A stretch of 64,000 nt of DNA from Nectonema munidae (lineage: Eukaryota > Nematomorpha > Nectonematoida > Nectonematidae). Shown here one piece after another: positions 21,760 through 33,980 of this stretch; positions within the stretch are counted from its first letter, which is position 1, and every line of letters starts with the position of its first letter. Both the position numbers and the translations under genes were made by a program. The stretch is taken from positions 1 through 64,000 of the forward strand of contig JAUIRK010000643.1 of the NCBI GenBank assembly GCA_030549495.1, given 5' to 3'. The notes under the pieces are model-generated. The model saw only the letters and a list, made by a program, of their open reading frames with translations, ran no database searches and had not been told where the DNA came from.

Positions 21760-23137
21760 TAACCTGTACGGTTGAACGCGGGTAGACAACTTGCGTGTTA
21801 TCTCCAACCCGTATATTACGATGATTCTTCTCCAACCTGTATTCTACGATGATTCATCTCCAAACTATATACTACAATGATTCATCTCCAACCTGTATAC
21901 TACGATGATTCATCTCCAACCTGTATACTACGATGGTTTCTATTCCATGTACAAATAACTAGGGAGACAATGTTCAACTTTCTGTTCACATTCTGCTAGA
22001 TGTAAGATTTGATATACCTCATTCGGGGAGACGATGCTACATAAGTTATTACCTATATACATTATACCTGTATTACGTTGGTTCATCTCCAACCTGTATA
22101 CCGCGATAATTCATCTCCAACCTATATAATATATTTTATCAAATAATCAAAATAAAATTCTGTAATCAAAGAATCGAAAAATATTCTTTAAAAAATATCA
22201 AACTCTGTAAAAATATCAAACTTTCTGTTCATATTTTGCTACCTCATACGATGTTACAAAAGTTATTACCTATACTTTGCAATTTGCACGGATTTAAATA
22301 TTATATTTGTCGAATAATCAAAGAATCGAAAAATGTTCAAATCAAAAAATATTTATTCTTTTTAAATATATCGTTGGCTCCCCTTACTTTTAAAATTGAA
22401 AGATAAACCTAGTCTTTAATAATTAATTTTTATCAAATTATGCACATACGAAACTAAAAGTAAGGGGAGCCAACGATATATTTAAAAAGAATAAATATTT
22501 TTTGATTTGAACATTTTTCGATTCTTTGATTATTCGACAAATATAATATTTAAAATCGTGCAAATTGCAAAGTATAGGTAATAACTTTTGTAACATCGTA
22601 TGAGGTAGCAAAATATGAACAGAAAGTTTGATATTTTTTGATTTTTTAAAGAATATTTTTCGATTCTTTGATTACAGAATTTTATTTTGATTATTTGACA
22701 AATATAATATTTAAAATCGTGCAAATTGCAAAGTATAGGTAATAACTTTTGTAACATCGTATAAGGTAGCAAAATATGAACAGAAAGTTTGATATTTTTT
22801 GATTTTTTAAAGAATATTTTTCGATTCTTTGATTACAGAATTTTATTTTGATTATTTGATAAAATATATTATATAGGTTGGAGATGAATTATCGCGGTAT
22901 ACAGGTTGGAGATGAACCAACGTAGTATACAAATGTATATAGGTAATAACTTATGTAGCATCGTCTCCCCGAATGAGGTATATCAAATCTTATATCTAGC
23001 AGAATGTGAACAGAAAGTTGAACATTGTCTCCCTAGTTATTTGTACATGGAATAGAAACCATCGTAGTATACAGGTTGGAGATGAATCATTATAGTATAT
23101 AGTTTGGAGATGAATCATCGTAGAATACAGGTTGGAG
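21756..23137. mobile_element. Palindromic element, long copy
   Basis: The left end CTCATAACCTGTACGG is followed by ACGCGGGTAGACAACTTG. A subterminal 28-bp unit (ATCTCCAACCTGTATACTAC) repeats about five times. The arms at about 21824-22394 and about 22453-23137 are inverted copies, meeting at a centre with GTTGGCTCCCCTTA and its complement. The right arm carries an extra 161-bp internal duplication (GACAAATATAATATTT at 22536 and 22697). The right outer terminus is missing in this copy. No coding frame. A shorter complete copy is at 53059-53735. The family is unrecognised; it is a large MITE-like foldback element. Confidence 0.75.
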
Positions 23138-24280
23138 AAGATATATACAAAATGAAATTTAAAAATAGACATATTTATTAAGAAAGTTAAAATTAAAATG
23201 TAAACAATAAAGCCATGATCTACATAATACTCAAAAATTTATTTTATTGCAAAGTGGTTAATTCACTCATTAGATTTGGAAAAAATAAAATTAAAAATGA
23301 ATCAAATGTCAAATCGGAAATTAAAAACTAAGTTAGCACTCCTAGTGTATAGCTTGCAGAGTAATCAGCACTCTAGCCTAACCTCCTCTGTTGATCGGGT
23401 AAAGCAAATGAAATATAAAAAAAGAAATAATCAATATAACTTTGTATGGCTAAGAATACAAAACAAATGTTTAATAGAAAAAAATATACAAATTTAAGGC
23501 ATATTCACTTTTTTTGAAAACGGTATATAAGCTCGTTATTGTAGAATATAAGTCTAATAAAAGACCTAAAAAATCAAAAAATAAAATAAAGATAGATTAT
23601 TGAAAAGAAAATTCTAGTTTCATAAAATAATAATTTCAACGAGCAACGATAGTTTCGTTTAAGGACTATCCCTATAATCTATATCCAGTTATAGAATATT
23701 CTTCTTATAAATGCAATATCGAATCAAAAAAACAAAATTTTTAGTAAATGTATAAATGAACACACTTTAAATTTAAAATATATAGCAGATAAAATTCAAA
23801 CATAAAAGATTGATTTTTGACTATATCCATTAGAAATTATAGCCGTTCGGAAACATGTTTAAAAATTAACTAATGAAAATTTTCTGAAAACTAAAAAATT
23901 GCCGAAAAGAAATATTTATATCAAAAAATATTTAAATTAAGAAAAAATCATTTAAATTTATAGGATTATATAAAATTATGGTTTTATTTTTTACTTATTA
24001 AAATATTAAAAACAATAGTGTTTTAGTATAATTAATTAGACAAAAAGAAGAGAAAAACTAGAAAACAATTTTTTTTAAGAAAATAAAATTTATGTAATTA
24101 ATTTTGAAATGTTATGTAATCTATTTGAAATTTTATGAATTAAATGTGAAAGTGTGTCTTTTTAACGAAATAAACACAAATAAATTCAAATACACTATTA
24201 ATAATCTTAATATATGTCTAAAACACATGGAATAATTTAAATTAATTTTTCAAAATAAAAAAAAAGTACTTCTCAATTTC
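23138..24280. other. AT-rich DNA, no gene seen
   Basis: Apart from one 73-codon Lys/Asn-rich open stretch at 23276-23497 with no domain, nothing is recognised. Confidence 0.5.
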
Positions 24281-25470
24281 TCGTGTTTATTCCTGGTGTT
24301 GATTTAGACTTTCAAGTAACAGAAGTGTTATCATCCGTTGCAGCATGCATCGAACAACAACTGGAAAAGATATTTTTTATGCAAGTACCAAAAACTTTGT
24401 AATACTATAATCTTTAGTGGAAACAGTTTCTATGTATTACAGATGATGGAGGAAAAACATGACACGCATGAGGAAAGATCTGGTAGGATAGTTAAGAAAT
24501 AAGTTAAAAGATTTACAAATTCTATGTCTTCTGTTCATACACTACATTATAAATCTATATATCATACATCAGAGATTGTGGAAAATTCTTATATTTTTCT
24601 TGTGTACTGAAACAAGTCGCTGATGTGAACTTGTTATTCACTTAATCACCGTAATTCAAAGCTTTACTTGAAGAAATTTGTTTTGATTTCTTTGATTTGC
24701 CTTATCACAGAGAAGTAAGGTGGCCCAACTGTGGGAAGTCTTTTTTCGTTTTTATGAGCTTAGAAATGTTTTTCTTACTGAAACATATAGAGCTGATCCA
24801 CAGCTTTCAGATCCTATCTAGCTCTCAAAATTGTAATTCTTGGTTGACGTTAAGACCCACATGAATGAATTGTACTTCAAACTTCAGGAAAAAAGATTAC
24901 CTCGTCCGTGATCTCTATAGAATCATCAAAGTATTTCGCAGAAAGTTGTCATTGTTTGAAGAAAAACTGAGAGGAAAAAACTCTTTTCACTGTTTCCAAT
25001 AGTGTTGCACTACAATTGCTGAAGACGTCAACCTTGATTTTCCAAATTAAGATTATTTGTAACTTTAAGAAGCATTTTTGGGTAGATTTGCAGATCTTGA
25101 CAGAATTGTAAGTGATATTTTGCTGTTCAAAAATCCCTTTGATTGTAGCCTCAATGCTTTATCGGTAGAATTACAGTTGGAGCTTATTTATTTACAAATA
25201 AATTATGGAATTTTACGGATGCGTAACTGATGTTAGGTTTTCAAAATTAAAAAATTTGCAGATGGGATGCTATCTGTGTTTGAAACAACTTATATTTTTG
25301 AGCAGTTTCTTTTCCATAAATAAATTATATGAAGTCAACATATCAAAGAAGATTGACTGATGAACATTTGAAAGCAATTGTTTTGATTGAAACCCGCCAT
25401 TCCAAACCAAATATCGATGGTATATTATTAGCCAAACGCCAATTTCATAAGTCGCACTGACCTTTTTTTG
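24280..25470 (+). pseudogene. hAT transposase relic (GTF2IRD2/ZBED5-like group)
   Basis: Plus-strand peptides in several frames match the C-terminal half of this hAT group: WEVFFRFYELRNVFLTETYR (about 24733-24790), then ELYFKLQEKRLPRP, and the diagnostic dimerisation end MKSTYQRRLTDEHLKAIVLI followed by LLAKRQFHKSH and a stop near 25458. Many stops and frame changes show long inactivity. TIRs were not recognised. Confidence 0.65.
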
Positions 25471-25990
25471 TCTTAACTTTGTTTTCTTTGATAACTTTTT
25501 ACTAAATAAATATGTGAATTGTATTTGTTTTTTTCTGCATTTCTTTTCATATTTTTCCCAAAGCTTTTACTCGGTCTTTGAGTATTGGAAAAATTAGTTA
25601 TGCTGCCAACGATATTGATTCTATCAGTGAACCGGTCCATTGTGAAAAAAATTTGGTGGTTCTTGCAACTCTTTTCGGAATAACAATTCTTTAAAAAATT
25701 AATTTAAGGAAAGCTATAATCTTTTTCTTAATGGAATGGTTTTAGCGATGCACCAATTACACATTAAATGTTAAAGTGTCCGAAAAAATATTAATGCATG
25801 CATCGATTATACATCATTAATAATTACACCAATGGTAAAAACTCATGAAAATTTTGTGTATTTCAAAAATCAATATTAATTTCATAAGAGGGTTCATTCC
25901 TTTATGTTGGTAATAATCTTTGAGTGAACAGAAAGAGGGTAGAAAAGACTTATGAGTCATATAAAAATAATAAATGCCAAATAAGAGTGA

Positions 25991-27196
25991 GACTTTTTAC
26001 CCAAATACACCCAAATATACCCAAATACACCCAAACAGATGAAAACAAATTTAAATATTCAAAGAATAAGTTAAATATACATAGAATAATTATTCTCAGG
26101 ATAAAACTAACATAAATTATAAATTTGATATTGAATTATAAAAAATTAATCTATTTTTTTAATTATAATAATAGCTTAAAATATAAAAATCAATAAAGAG
26201 GTGTGTGTGGTGTGTGCTGTGTGTCGTGAGATTGTTGGTTGAATTTTTAATGTTTGTGTGTTTTTGGGGTGAGTTTATGTGTGTTGTGTTTGAAGTTCTG
26301 ATTGGTTGAAATTATTATGTTCTATGTGTATTTTTATATGTGTGATGAGTTCAATATCTGTATTGTGAGTGTCGCTGAAAGGCAGAAAAGATACAAATAA
26401 AAACTCCGCCCAACCAGAACCAAAATACAATTAAGAATCCTATGTTTCGAGAGCAGCTAAAGAAAAAACTAGCGGTCCCGTGGTCGTTTTGGGAGCGAAT
26501 TGAATTAGCAATCAATATACACATCAGATCCTATGTTTCGGAGCGCAATATAAAAGAGCGTCTGTGTGTGCTGGGAAGCATTCTATTGGTTGAAATTATT
26601 TTATATATGTTTTATGTGTATTTTTATATGGTGTGATGAGTTTATATGTGGTATGTGTTTGAAGATTCTGATTGGTTGAAATTATTTATATGTGTGATGA
26701 GTTCTATATCTGTAGTTGAGTGTCGTGAAGATTTGATTGGTTGAAATATTTTGATGATTTTTATATGGTGTAATAGAAAATAAAGAAAAGATAAAATATT
26801 TAAAACTATAATATATAATATTAGAACTCAAAATAATAAAGAATATTGTTGAGCGAGATAAAAAAAAAAGGATTGAAAGATATATAAATAAGAATTATGT
26901 TGAGGAGGAGAAAGTTGAGGAAGGAGAAAGAAAATATATTTATAAATAATAATATAATTATTTTATAATAGTAAGTTTGATAACACAAAATAATTTTTTA
27001 ATATAATTACTAATATGTGTGGCCTTGCAAAAAATGGGTGACATAAAAATATATACCAATACTCTATTACCAGCGCTCGTTCAAACTTAAATATCTGTGT
27101 ATCTTTTTATTTTAAGCATTTATTTAATATTATTTTTAATTTCAAGTTGTTATTTGTAAATAAAGAGCATATTTGTGTGTATTTGGGTAAAAAGTC
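25991..27196. repeat. Possible 1.2-kb element with 20-bp terminal inverted repeats
   Basis: GACTTTTTACCCAAATACAC at 25991-26010 is matched exactly in reverse at 27177-27196. The left end continues as a short ACCCAAATACACCC repeat. Inside are reiterated CTGATTGGTTGAAAT units (26290-26760) and the CTAGCGGTCCCGTGGTCG motif at about 26470. No coding capacity. The element status is inferred from the exact inverted ends. Confidence 0.45.
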
Positions 27197-28729
27197 CTAC
27201 CGGCCAAATAATTTTAAGCTTCTTTTTTAACGAATAAGCTAAGATAAGTCTTAATAATTTGAAGGTTCGATGGGTATAAGCTATAAGAAAAACACTTTGT
27301 AATTTTGCTTGTATTATTACATTTCATAGTGTTTTTTTGTATAAAAACAATTTTTACCCAATTAAAGACAAAAAATTTTTTCTCTATTATTAAAATTGGT
27401 ATCTTTTATTAAAAATATTGTTAAAGTTACTAAAGTTGCTAATCAGGTATAACTTCATATTGTTAAAGGGTTAAAATTTTCCTATTGTTAAAGGGTGTGT
27501 GAAATTTTATAGGAAAATTTTGATTGGAAGTGTTATTTTGTAAAAAAGGTAATGAGCAATCGTTTTATCACCATATTTGGGACCAACAAAAAGTGGCCTT
27601 ATATCGAAGGGGCGGTAACTTCGGGAAGTTGTTAATTTTCTAGTTTTAAAAAAAGACTATGCTTCAGTTTACACAGGTTACATTATCTTTGGACTTTTAA
27701 ACTTGCAAATAACAACTCTAAAATCGTTGCTTTAACCAAAATGTAAAGTTAAACCACTGGAAAATTTATTTACTAAAAAAGCTAAAATATTTTTACTTCA
27801 AGTTTCGAGTAGCAATAACATTTATTCTTTTATCTAAATGAGAAAAATAATTAGAATAAATAGTCTCCCTCTAACTCTAAAGCCGAGAAAGTTGCTTTCC
27901 GAGAAAAAATAGTCAAAAACCTAGAAACTAATAAGAATACACTTACCATCTCTAACACACGATCCTCAAATAGTGGTACTATTTACTTTCAATTTTCAAA
28001 ACCAGAAGAGAAAGCACTAGCACATCAAACACTTCACAATAACGGAATTAAATCCGAATATTTATCCATCCTCAAACCCCGTTTCCTACTCAGAAGCATA
28101 CCCATAACCACACCACTTTATTCTCTTTCTGTAACTATTGCTAAGGAAAACCTAAACCTAAAAAATATTGGCAACCTTAATACAGTACGCAAAACTGGTA
28201 ACACAGGAACCTAAAGAAAAAAAATGATTTAATTAATTATGTGTGTTACTTACAAAATTTAACAACCAAAAACTATAAAAAATATCACTGCTCAAATATT
28301 AAACAAATAGAGTATTTGTGCTTTTAAACTGAATAGCTAGTCAAAATATTCATTCCCAAATAGCTATTGAAAAAAAATTTCTTGACCTGAAAAAATTAAA
28401 GTTTTCATATGTTATAAAATGTAACAAGCGTACTGATAAAGATTAAGTGACCTTTGTTGAAAAAACGCGAGTCTGACAATATTCATTGATATAAAATTGT
28501 AACAATTGTAAACTATTTTTCTCTCATTTAAAACAAATTTTCATTTTTGCAAAATGTTTGGTGTATTGATGGAAATAAATTTTTACCAAAAATCTGCGAT
28601 TAATTTGAATAGCTCAACTTTGGTATCATGAAGAAAGGTTCTGAAAATATTGAATTTATATTCCGCTAAAAACTAATTTCTAATGAAATAAAATAGAATT
28701 ATTATTAATTTAACTCTAAATACAAATTA
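27197..28729. other. AT-rich DNA, no gene seen
   Basis: No open frame or repeat recognised. A somewhat less AT-rich stretch at 27870-28210 has only short open frames. Confidence 0.45.
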
Positions 28730-28737
28730 GAGAGAAG

Positions 28738-28937
28738 CAGTGGCGTAGCCAAAAAAAGTTGATAGGGGGGAACAATTTAAAAACTTAAAAACGTGAGCAA
28801 CATTATTTATACTTTCTTGATCCTTTCATTGGAGAAATTTTCAAAAACTGATATTGCATAAGGTGCATGGCGGCACCATGAGGTACATGGAGGGGGAAAG
28901 ACACGGCCCATCATGACTCAGCCTAGCTACTCCACTG
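28738..28937. mobile_element. hAT-type MITE, 200 bp, with 8-bp target duplication
   Basis: The ends are CAGTGGCGTAGCCA and, in reverse, CAGTGGAGTAGCTAGGC. The flanks are GAGAGAAG (28730-28737) and GAGAGAAA (28938-28945), a 7/8 target-site duplication of hAT size. The interior has G runs and no gene. Confidence 0.85.
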
Positions 28938-29249
28938 GAGAGAAAAGAGCTTAATGGATAGGAGAGGTTTAACAAAAGAAGAGAGCTTGAGTGATTTGAG
29001 TATTAGTAGAGAAAGCGGAAGAGAAAAACAGAGAAAGAGAGAGAAAGAGAAATAGAATCACTGTCACAGAAGAAGATGAGAAAATCTAGTGGATCATCAA
29101 CATATGTTTGCTCAAAAATACTACAAGGAGACACTGTGATAAATGGGTTTACTTATTGTGGGCATATTGAAAAATTGGATTTATTATTATTATTATTTTT
29201 CGACTCCAACTCCTACTCCAGAAAACATTAAATTTTAACTGTAATTTTA

Positions 29250-29587
29250 GCGTACATAAAGCGTTACTTCGATTTAGACTCGAGCAATCAATTAATATTT
29301 ACACTGATTCCGATTTCTTCATTGAAAGAAAAGTTGGCTCCATTTTTGTAAAAATGGTCTCTAAATCAAACTTGCAAAGTTTTAACTTTAAATCTAGTTT
29401 ACATAATTTTGAAGCATCCTTTTCCACACTAACGAGAGTGCTGACATCCTATAGACGATCCATGACGCATCAGCGGAAAAGCAACCTTGTCCTTCTGTCG
29501 TTTTTGCGCGAATACACAAAGATTCTAGATTTTGATGAAGTATTGAAAGACTTTGCAAAAAATAATCGAAAAATTCAGCTGTATTAG
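29250..29587 (+). pseudogene. hAT transposase C-terminal fragment
   Basis: An open stretch ending at 29587 reads FEASFSTLTRVLTSYRRSMT followed by QRKSNLVLLSFLREYTK and VLKDFAKNNRKIQLY. This is the C-terminal dimerisation region of a ZMYM1-like hAT transposase. The catalytic part is absent. A C13-14 run and GGCGTAGCCTGCC near 29887 may be the end of a neighbouring element. Confidence 0.6.
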
Positions 29588-30690
29588 AAAGAAGTGATGT
29601 TCTATGCTGCAACTTGTTCCTTTTTTTTTTATATATTTTGAGCTTGTAAATAAATAACTGTTTGCTACTTTCAGATTCTGGGTTTGTTTTTACAATTTTA
29701 CTGATTAGATTGAAATTACTAGTAACATGCTTTGGGGTTTATTCTGATATCTTCGGTTTCGTCCAACTGTCCGTCTGTGAGTGAGCATAGCTGTTGAAGC
29801 GGACGTTACGTATTTTTTCACTCCCATATTAACTTAATTGGTGCCCCAAAATTTTTATGCGTGCCCCCCCCCCCCCCCTGGACAAGTGTCCTGGCGTAGC
29901 CTGCCTAGGAGGGCGTAATTGAAAAACTTGGAGATCACAGTCTAATTGAGTAAAAAAAGAGTAAAGAAGGGAACTAATCTCCTATTCCCCTATCAAATTT
30001 ATGTTTTTCATTTTCTTTTTGAATTAATTGATATAAATGTCTTACTGATAATTTTTAGGAATATAATTTAACTTTATTATCCTTTTTTACTTTGTGTAGT
30101 ACGAAATAATACATTCCAATTGATCGTTTTTTTGTGAAAAAAAATATTGACACTTTCGAAAAATTTAAAAGCAGAATTTGTAAGATTTTTTCCTTGTGTA
30201 GACAAATATCAAGAGTGACTGTTTTTTTCTTCAAAAATTCATTTTAAAAGGAAATGTTTAAATATATATATTTTTTTATTAAAATGTTTCATTTTAATGA
30301 ACATTTAAACTTTTTGATAGAGTATCTTTCCATCTATCCTGAAATTGCAAAGGTAACTCTATAAGTTTTAGTCTTTTTCTGACCTTTCTTTGTGGAATGT
30401 TTTTGGCTTTAATTTCAATTAAAAGAAAGTCGAAAAGTAGACTGGACATAGGGAACGACTTCTGCTGCAATATTTCCAGCACTAAACCGTGTATTCAAAA
30501 AATAGTGGGAAAAAATCAATCTCGAAAATTGCCCTAATATGTATAAATTTAAATTAAAATTTTTTTATAATATAATAAAAAAACTGTGGTTTTGTTAAAT
30601 TAATTTTGAATAGATTCATAACTATATAAAAATAAGATTAAATCAAACTCATAAGTTGGGTATAAAATTCTTACCTTTTCTTTATCGTAG
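29588..30690. other. AT-rich DNA with transposon-end scraps
   Basis: It contains the C-homopolymer and GGCGTAGCCTGCC near 29862-29900; otherwise no gene or repeat recognised. Confidence 0.4.
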
Positions 30691-30904
30691 AATTCAGTAC
30701 AGTAAAATTTGTATCATAATAAAAATGATTTGAAGTTCACTTTGAACAAAATCAATTTTATTATTCAGAAAATATAATGTAAATATAATTTCAAGTGGTA
30801 AGGGGTGGTATACGAAAATATAGAGAATCCAAATTCCAAAGTGGTGTGGAAAAGAAATTGAGAAACACTTATTAATCGCTGCACAATAAAAAAGTAGAGT
30901 TTCA

Positions 30905-30968
30905 ATTAACCGGAGTCGGAGTCGTAACATTTTCTCCGACTCAAAAAGTGCGACTCCACAACCCTGAT
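30905..30968 (+). repeat. Transposon terminus rich in ACTCCGACTCC
   Basis: The sequence CGGAGTCGGAGTCG followed by GCGACTCCACAACCCTG looks like the right end of a transposon. A related GACTCCAACTCC stretch is near 29201. The family was not settled. Confidence 0.35.
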
Positions 30969-31024
30969 CGTTTGTAAAATCTTTTATTCTATCTTACATT
31001 ATCATGTATTCGAATGAGTATTTT

Positions 31025-31450
31025 GAAATCCAAATGCAAAACAATCTATAAATGAAATCGACATTGTTGATTTGATATGAAAATGCGTTTATTTCATGTA
31101 AAATTTGAATGAATGTTCTCGAAGACAGATTTTAAAAATAAACCGCAAATTTGTTTCACTGCAAAAATAATCTATAAATGAAATTGCAATTGTTGATTTG
31201 TTATAATAATGTGTATATTCCATGTAAAATTTGGATGGAGACAGATTTTAGAATGTTGATTTGTTATAATAATGTGTATATTCCATGTAAAATTTGAATG
31301 GAGACAGATTTTAGAAGTAAACCGCAAGTTTGTTACACACTTATAGGTATTTTCAATTTCTAAATTCCAAAAATAGGTCCAAAAATGAAATCAGCATGCC
31401 CGATTTGATATAAAAAATTATATTTCATGTATAATTTGAAGGTATATTTT
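31025..31450 (+). repeat. Minisatellite-like repeats
   Basis: A unit containing TCTATAAATGAAAT, TTGTTGATTTG, CATGTAAAATTTG and GACAGATTTTA recurs about four times with deletions; one unit of about 70 bp is duplicated almost exactly at 31190-31320. Non-coding. Confidence 0.6.
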
Positions 31451-31611
31451 ATTATATATATTTCTCGTCAATCAAAATTTTATTGACATTTCCTAAAAAA
31501 GTAACCATCATTTTGAAAAAATTTAAACTATAAAGTGTTATATGTTCAAAACTGTATATATTTATAAATTTTTAAATTAGTATATGATATAGAACCAAAG
31601 TTATAAGCTTA

Positions 31612-31763
31612 ACTAGAGATACTGTCAGAATTTTGCTTAAAAAGTTACTTTTGATTTTGATTGACAGATTTAGACATGAAAAGGCCATTTAACTGCCATG
31701 AAAATGATATCAAAAGATGCAGCTATCAATTTTAGCCCCCCTCCCCGTCACTGATAGGGTTAA
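31612..31763 (-). repeat. TTAA-bounded repeat family D, copy 2
   Basis: In reverse it matches 3407-3630: TTAACCCTATCAGTGACGGG, a C run, and TTCTGACAGTATCTCTAG. It ends at TTAA (31760-31763), immediately beside the fossil LTR element. Confidence 0.55.
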
Positions 31764-32154
31764 GCCATCTCCAAGAGCAAATCACTAGCCCAGATTTTGG
31801 GCCTCTTACATTGAACGATGCTTTCTCATGACGTCTTCTCCAAGTATAAGGTTAGTAAACAAGCCTTTGATGACCATTAATGTAGTATATAATAGATTCT
31901 GTAGATCCACTATCCATCAGATCTTTGGCGTAACAGGAATTGACGGTAGTAATGGCAATCGAATTTTGTGAGCTGAAACAATTGTTCACCCTACTAGAAG
32001 ATAAGGTAGAAATCGTATCGGAAGCAACTTCATCTTCATTGTGTGGTGATGGTGTGCCAGTTTCTCGAGTAGTAGTTATTACTTTGTCAGCAATGGAACT
32101 ATCAGAACATTTATGAGCCAATTCCAAGGTAAGAGCAAGATTATAAGCTTCTTG

Positions 32155-33532
32155 TTAAGGGTCGTTCATAATTGACGTCAACTAAAACGGGGGGGGGGGG
32201 GGTATTCAAAGTTGACATAAGTCTATTTTGTTAAGTGATGATCAGGGCGAGTAAAAGTCAATAAAGTCAACTTTTATTTCCGTTTAGCAAAAACTCTTTG
32301 AAGAAGATCTTTACTTGTTTAGTCTAAAAAATTGTGAACTAATTTCAAATTTTTAAGTCAATTAAAGTCAATTTTTCGAGTTTAGGTCAATAAAGTCAAT
32401 TTTTATATTTAACACTTTTTGATTCAATGTGCCTAAAATTGTTATAAGCGATACATACAAGATTTCTTCTTTATATCAACACTTCCACAATAGTTTGGCT
32501 TTTTTTCATCTAATAAAAGGTTTTACTGTAAAGTTTGCCTGACTGAGGTTAAACATGAAGAAGTTTTTTGTAAGACAAATTTTTTTTCTTGACAAACGCG
32601 CTTACATATGATATACCCGCTGCAGAAGTTATGGAATTTTATTCCCAAACTTTTTTATCATTTAGATGTTTTTCACATCTTTTACACAAGTTTACCTTAA
32701 AAGTTAAGTTATCCTGCAAAATTGTAGATTACCGGCATTAAATCATTCAAAATTAGTAATAGAAAAAGACGTTCTCTTTTCAAACCTATCGGCAACACTT
32801 CAGTTCCAATTGTAACGAAATTGACAAATTGGTTGCAAGCAGCAAAATGTTTTCATTAAAATCTTCCAGCAGTGAAGAAATTAATGATGAAGATGATGGA
32901 ATTTTATTGCCAAATATCAAGAAATTGTTAAAAAAAGAAAATCTATGTCAAAACTTAATAACAATAATAATTAGAGAATATTCACGATTCATTGATTTAG
33001 TAGGAAAAGGTCAACATAGAGACTTTTTCAGTCGAAGATGCCTTCACTTGTTTCAACATTATTTCATTTAAACGAATGTGGCGTTAAAAGTTATCTTGAA
33101 AATAGATTCAAATAAAATGAAATCGATAAAATCATGAATATGGAAAACTCTCAAATCTCTCGCAGTACTTATTCAAAATTGTCAAGTTTTAACTTTAGAA
33201 GTAGAAAGATCTTTTTCTAAACTGGAAAAACTGCTAGAAAATGATCGAATTTTAAATCAGAAAATGTCATTAATTATATATTGTTTTATTAAAAAGTCAT
33301 GGATTCTTTGAAATAATTTTCAATACTTTCTCTAAAGTGTTCATAGTTGTTCAATTCAATGAAACTTTAAAAAGTCAATAAAGTCAATTTTTTTCTCTGA
33401 GTAAAAGTCTTTTTTTTCCAATTTTTCCTCGCCCTGGTGATGATATATCTAAAAGTTAACATAAGGGGGGGGGGCAGGGAGTTGAAATTTCTCAAAAAAA
33501 AAGGGTGACGTCAATTGTGAACGACCCCTTAG
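32155..33532. mobile_element. hAT-derived MITE interrupted by a second hAT element
   Basis: The ends are TAAGGGTCGTTCATAATTG (left) and, in reverse, TAAGGGGTCGTTCACAATTG, with G runs just inside each. Without the insert at 32243-33436 it is about 180 bp. Its right half matches the right end of the hAT element at 3640-5363, including TGTTAAGTGATGATATATCT, which marks the uninterrupted state of the insertion site. Confidence 0.8.
32243..33436 (+). mobile_element. 1.2-kb hAT element, copy 1, with 8-bp target duplication
   Basis: It starts CAGGGCGAGTAAAAGTC and ends, in reverse, CAGGGCGAGGAAAAATTGG. It is flanked by perfect 8-bp duplications GTGATGAT (32235-32242 and 33437-33444). Inside are short plus-strand remnants of a transposase: FSLKSSSSEEINDEDDG and YSRFIDLVGKGQHRDFFSRR (from 32829), then a dimerisation-like end near 33180-33310. 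The catalytic core is absent, so it depended on another copy. The second copy is at 51861-53058. Confidence 0.85.
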
Positions 33533-33980
33533 CCTAAATTTCTTAAGTAGCAGTTGTCGTATGAAGTTGGAGTTAATACCAATAATAAGAGCATCACGGA
33601 ATTGTTCATCGCGATACTCGTTTGCAGACACATTTTTGTAGTTTCATTCAGCACTTAACTGGAGGAGGGCTTGGACGAATTCATCCACATATTCACCAGG
33701 CTACTGCTTTCGAGTTACAAGTATGTGTCTGGCATAGATATCATTTATGTAAAGAGACTCCAACTTATGCATAGCTATTTCGAATTGGTCTTCATTGCTC
33801 ATGTGTTTGAACACTGATGCCTTTTAGTTAGTTAGCACAACAAGTTTATCAGGTTTGTCCTCTTCAATTGACTTCAGGAAGTTGGAAAAGGTACAATACC
33901 AATGTTTCCATTCTTCATGGTCACTGGGTAAGCTAGGATTAATGTCCAATTTTTCGGGTTTAAGAGATTTGTCCATTATC

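Larger units (their letters stand above)
31764..33980 (-). mobile_element. Fossil Ty3/gypsy-like LTR retroelement (gag and protease parts)
   Basis: On the minus strand the right part (about 33530-33980) resembles a gag polyprotein and the left part (about 31850-32130) resembles a retropepsin, with the active-site-like DSGSTESII. The element is broken and old. Reverse transcriptase, integrase and LTRs were not found in the window, and the two recognised parts are separated by an inserted MITE (32155-33532). The family assignment is by eye. Confidence 0.55.

Noticed and set aside
21517-22772. Open frames with duplicated peptides in the palindromic region
   Set aside because: They arise from the 87-bp and 161-bp duplications in non-coding repeat DNA.
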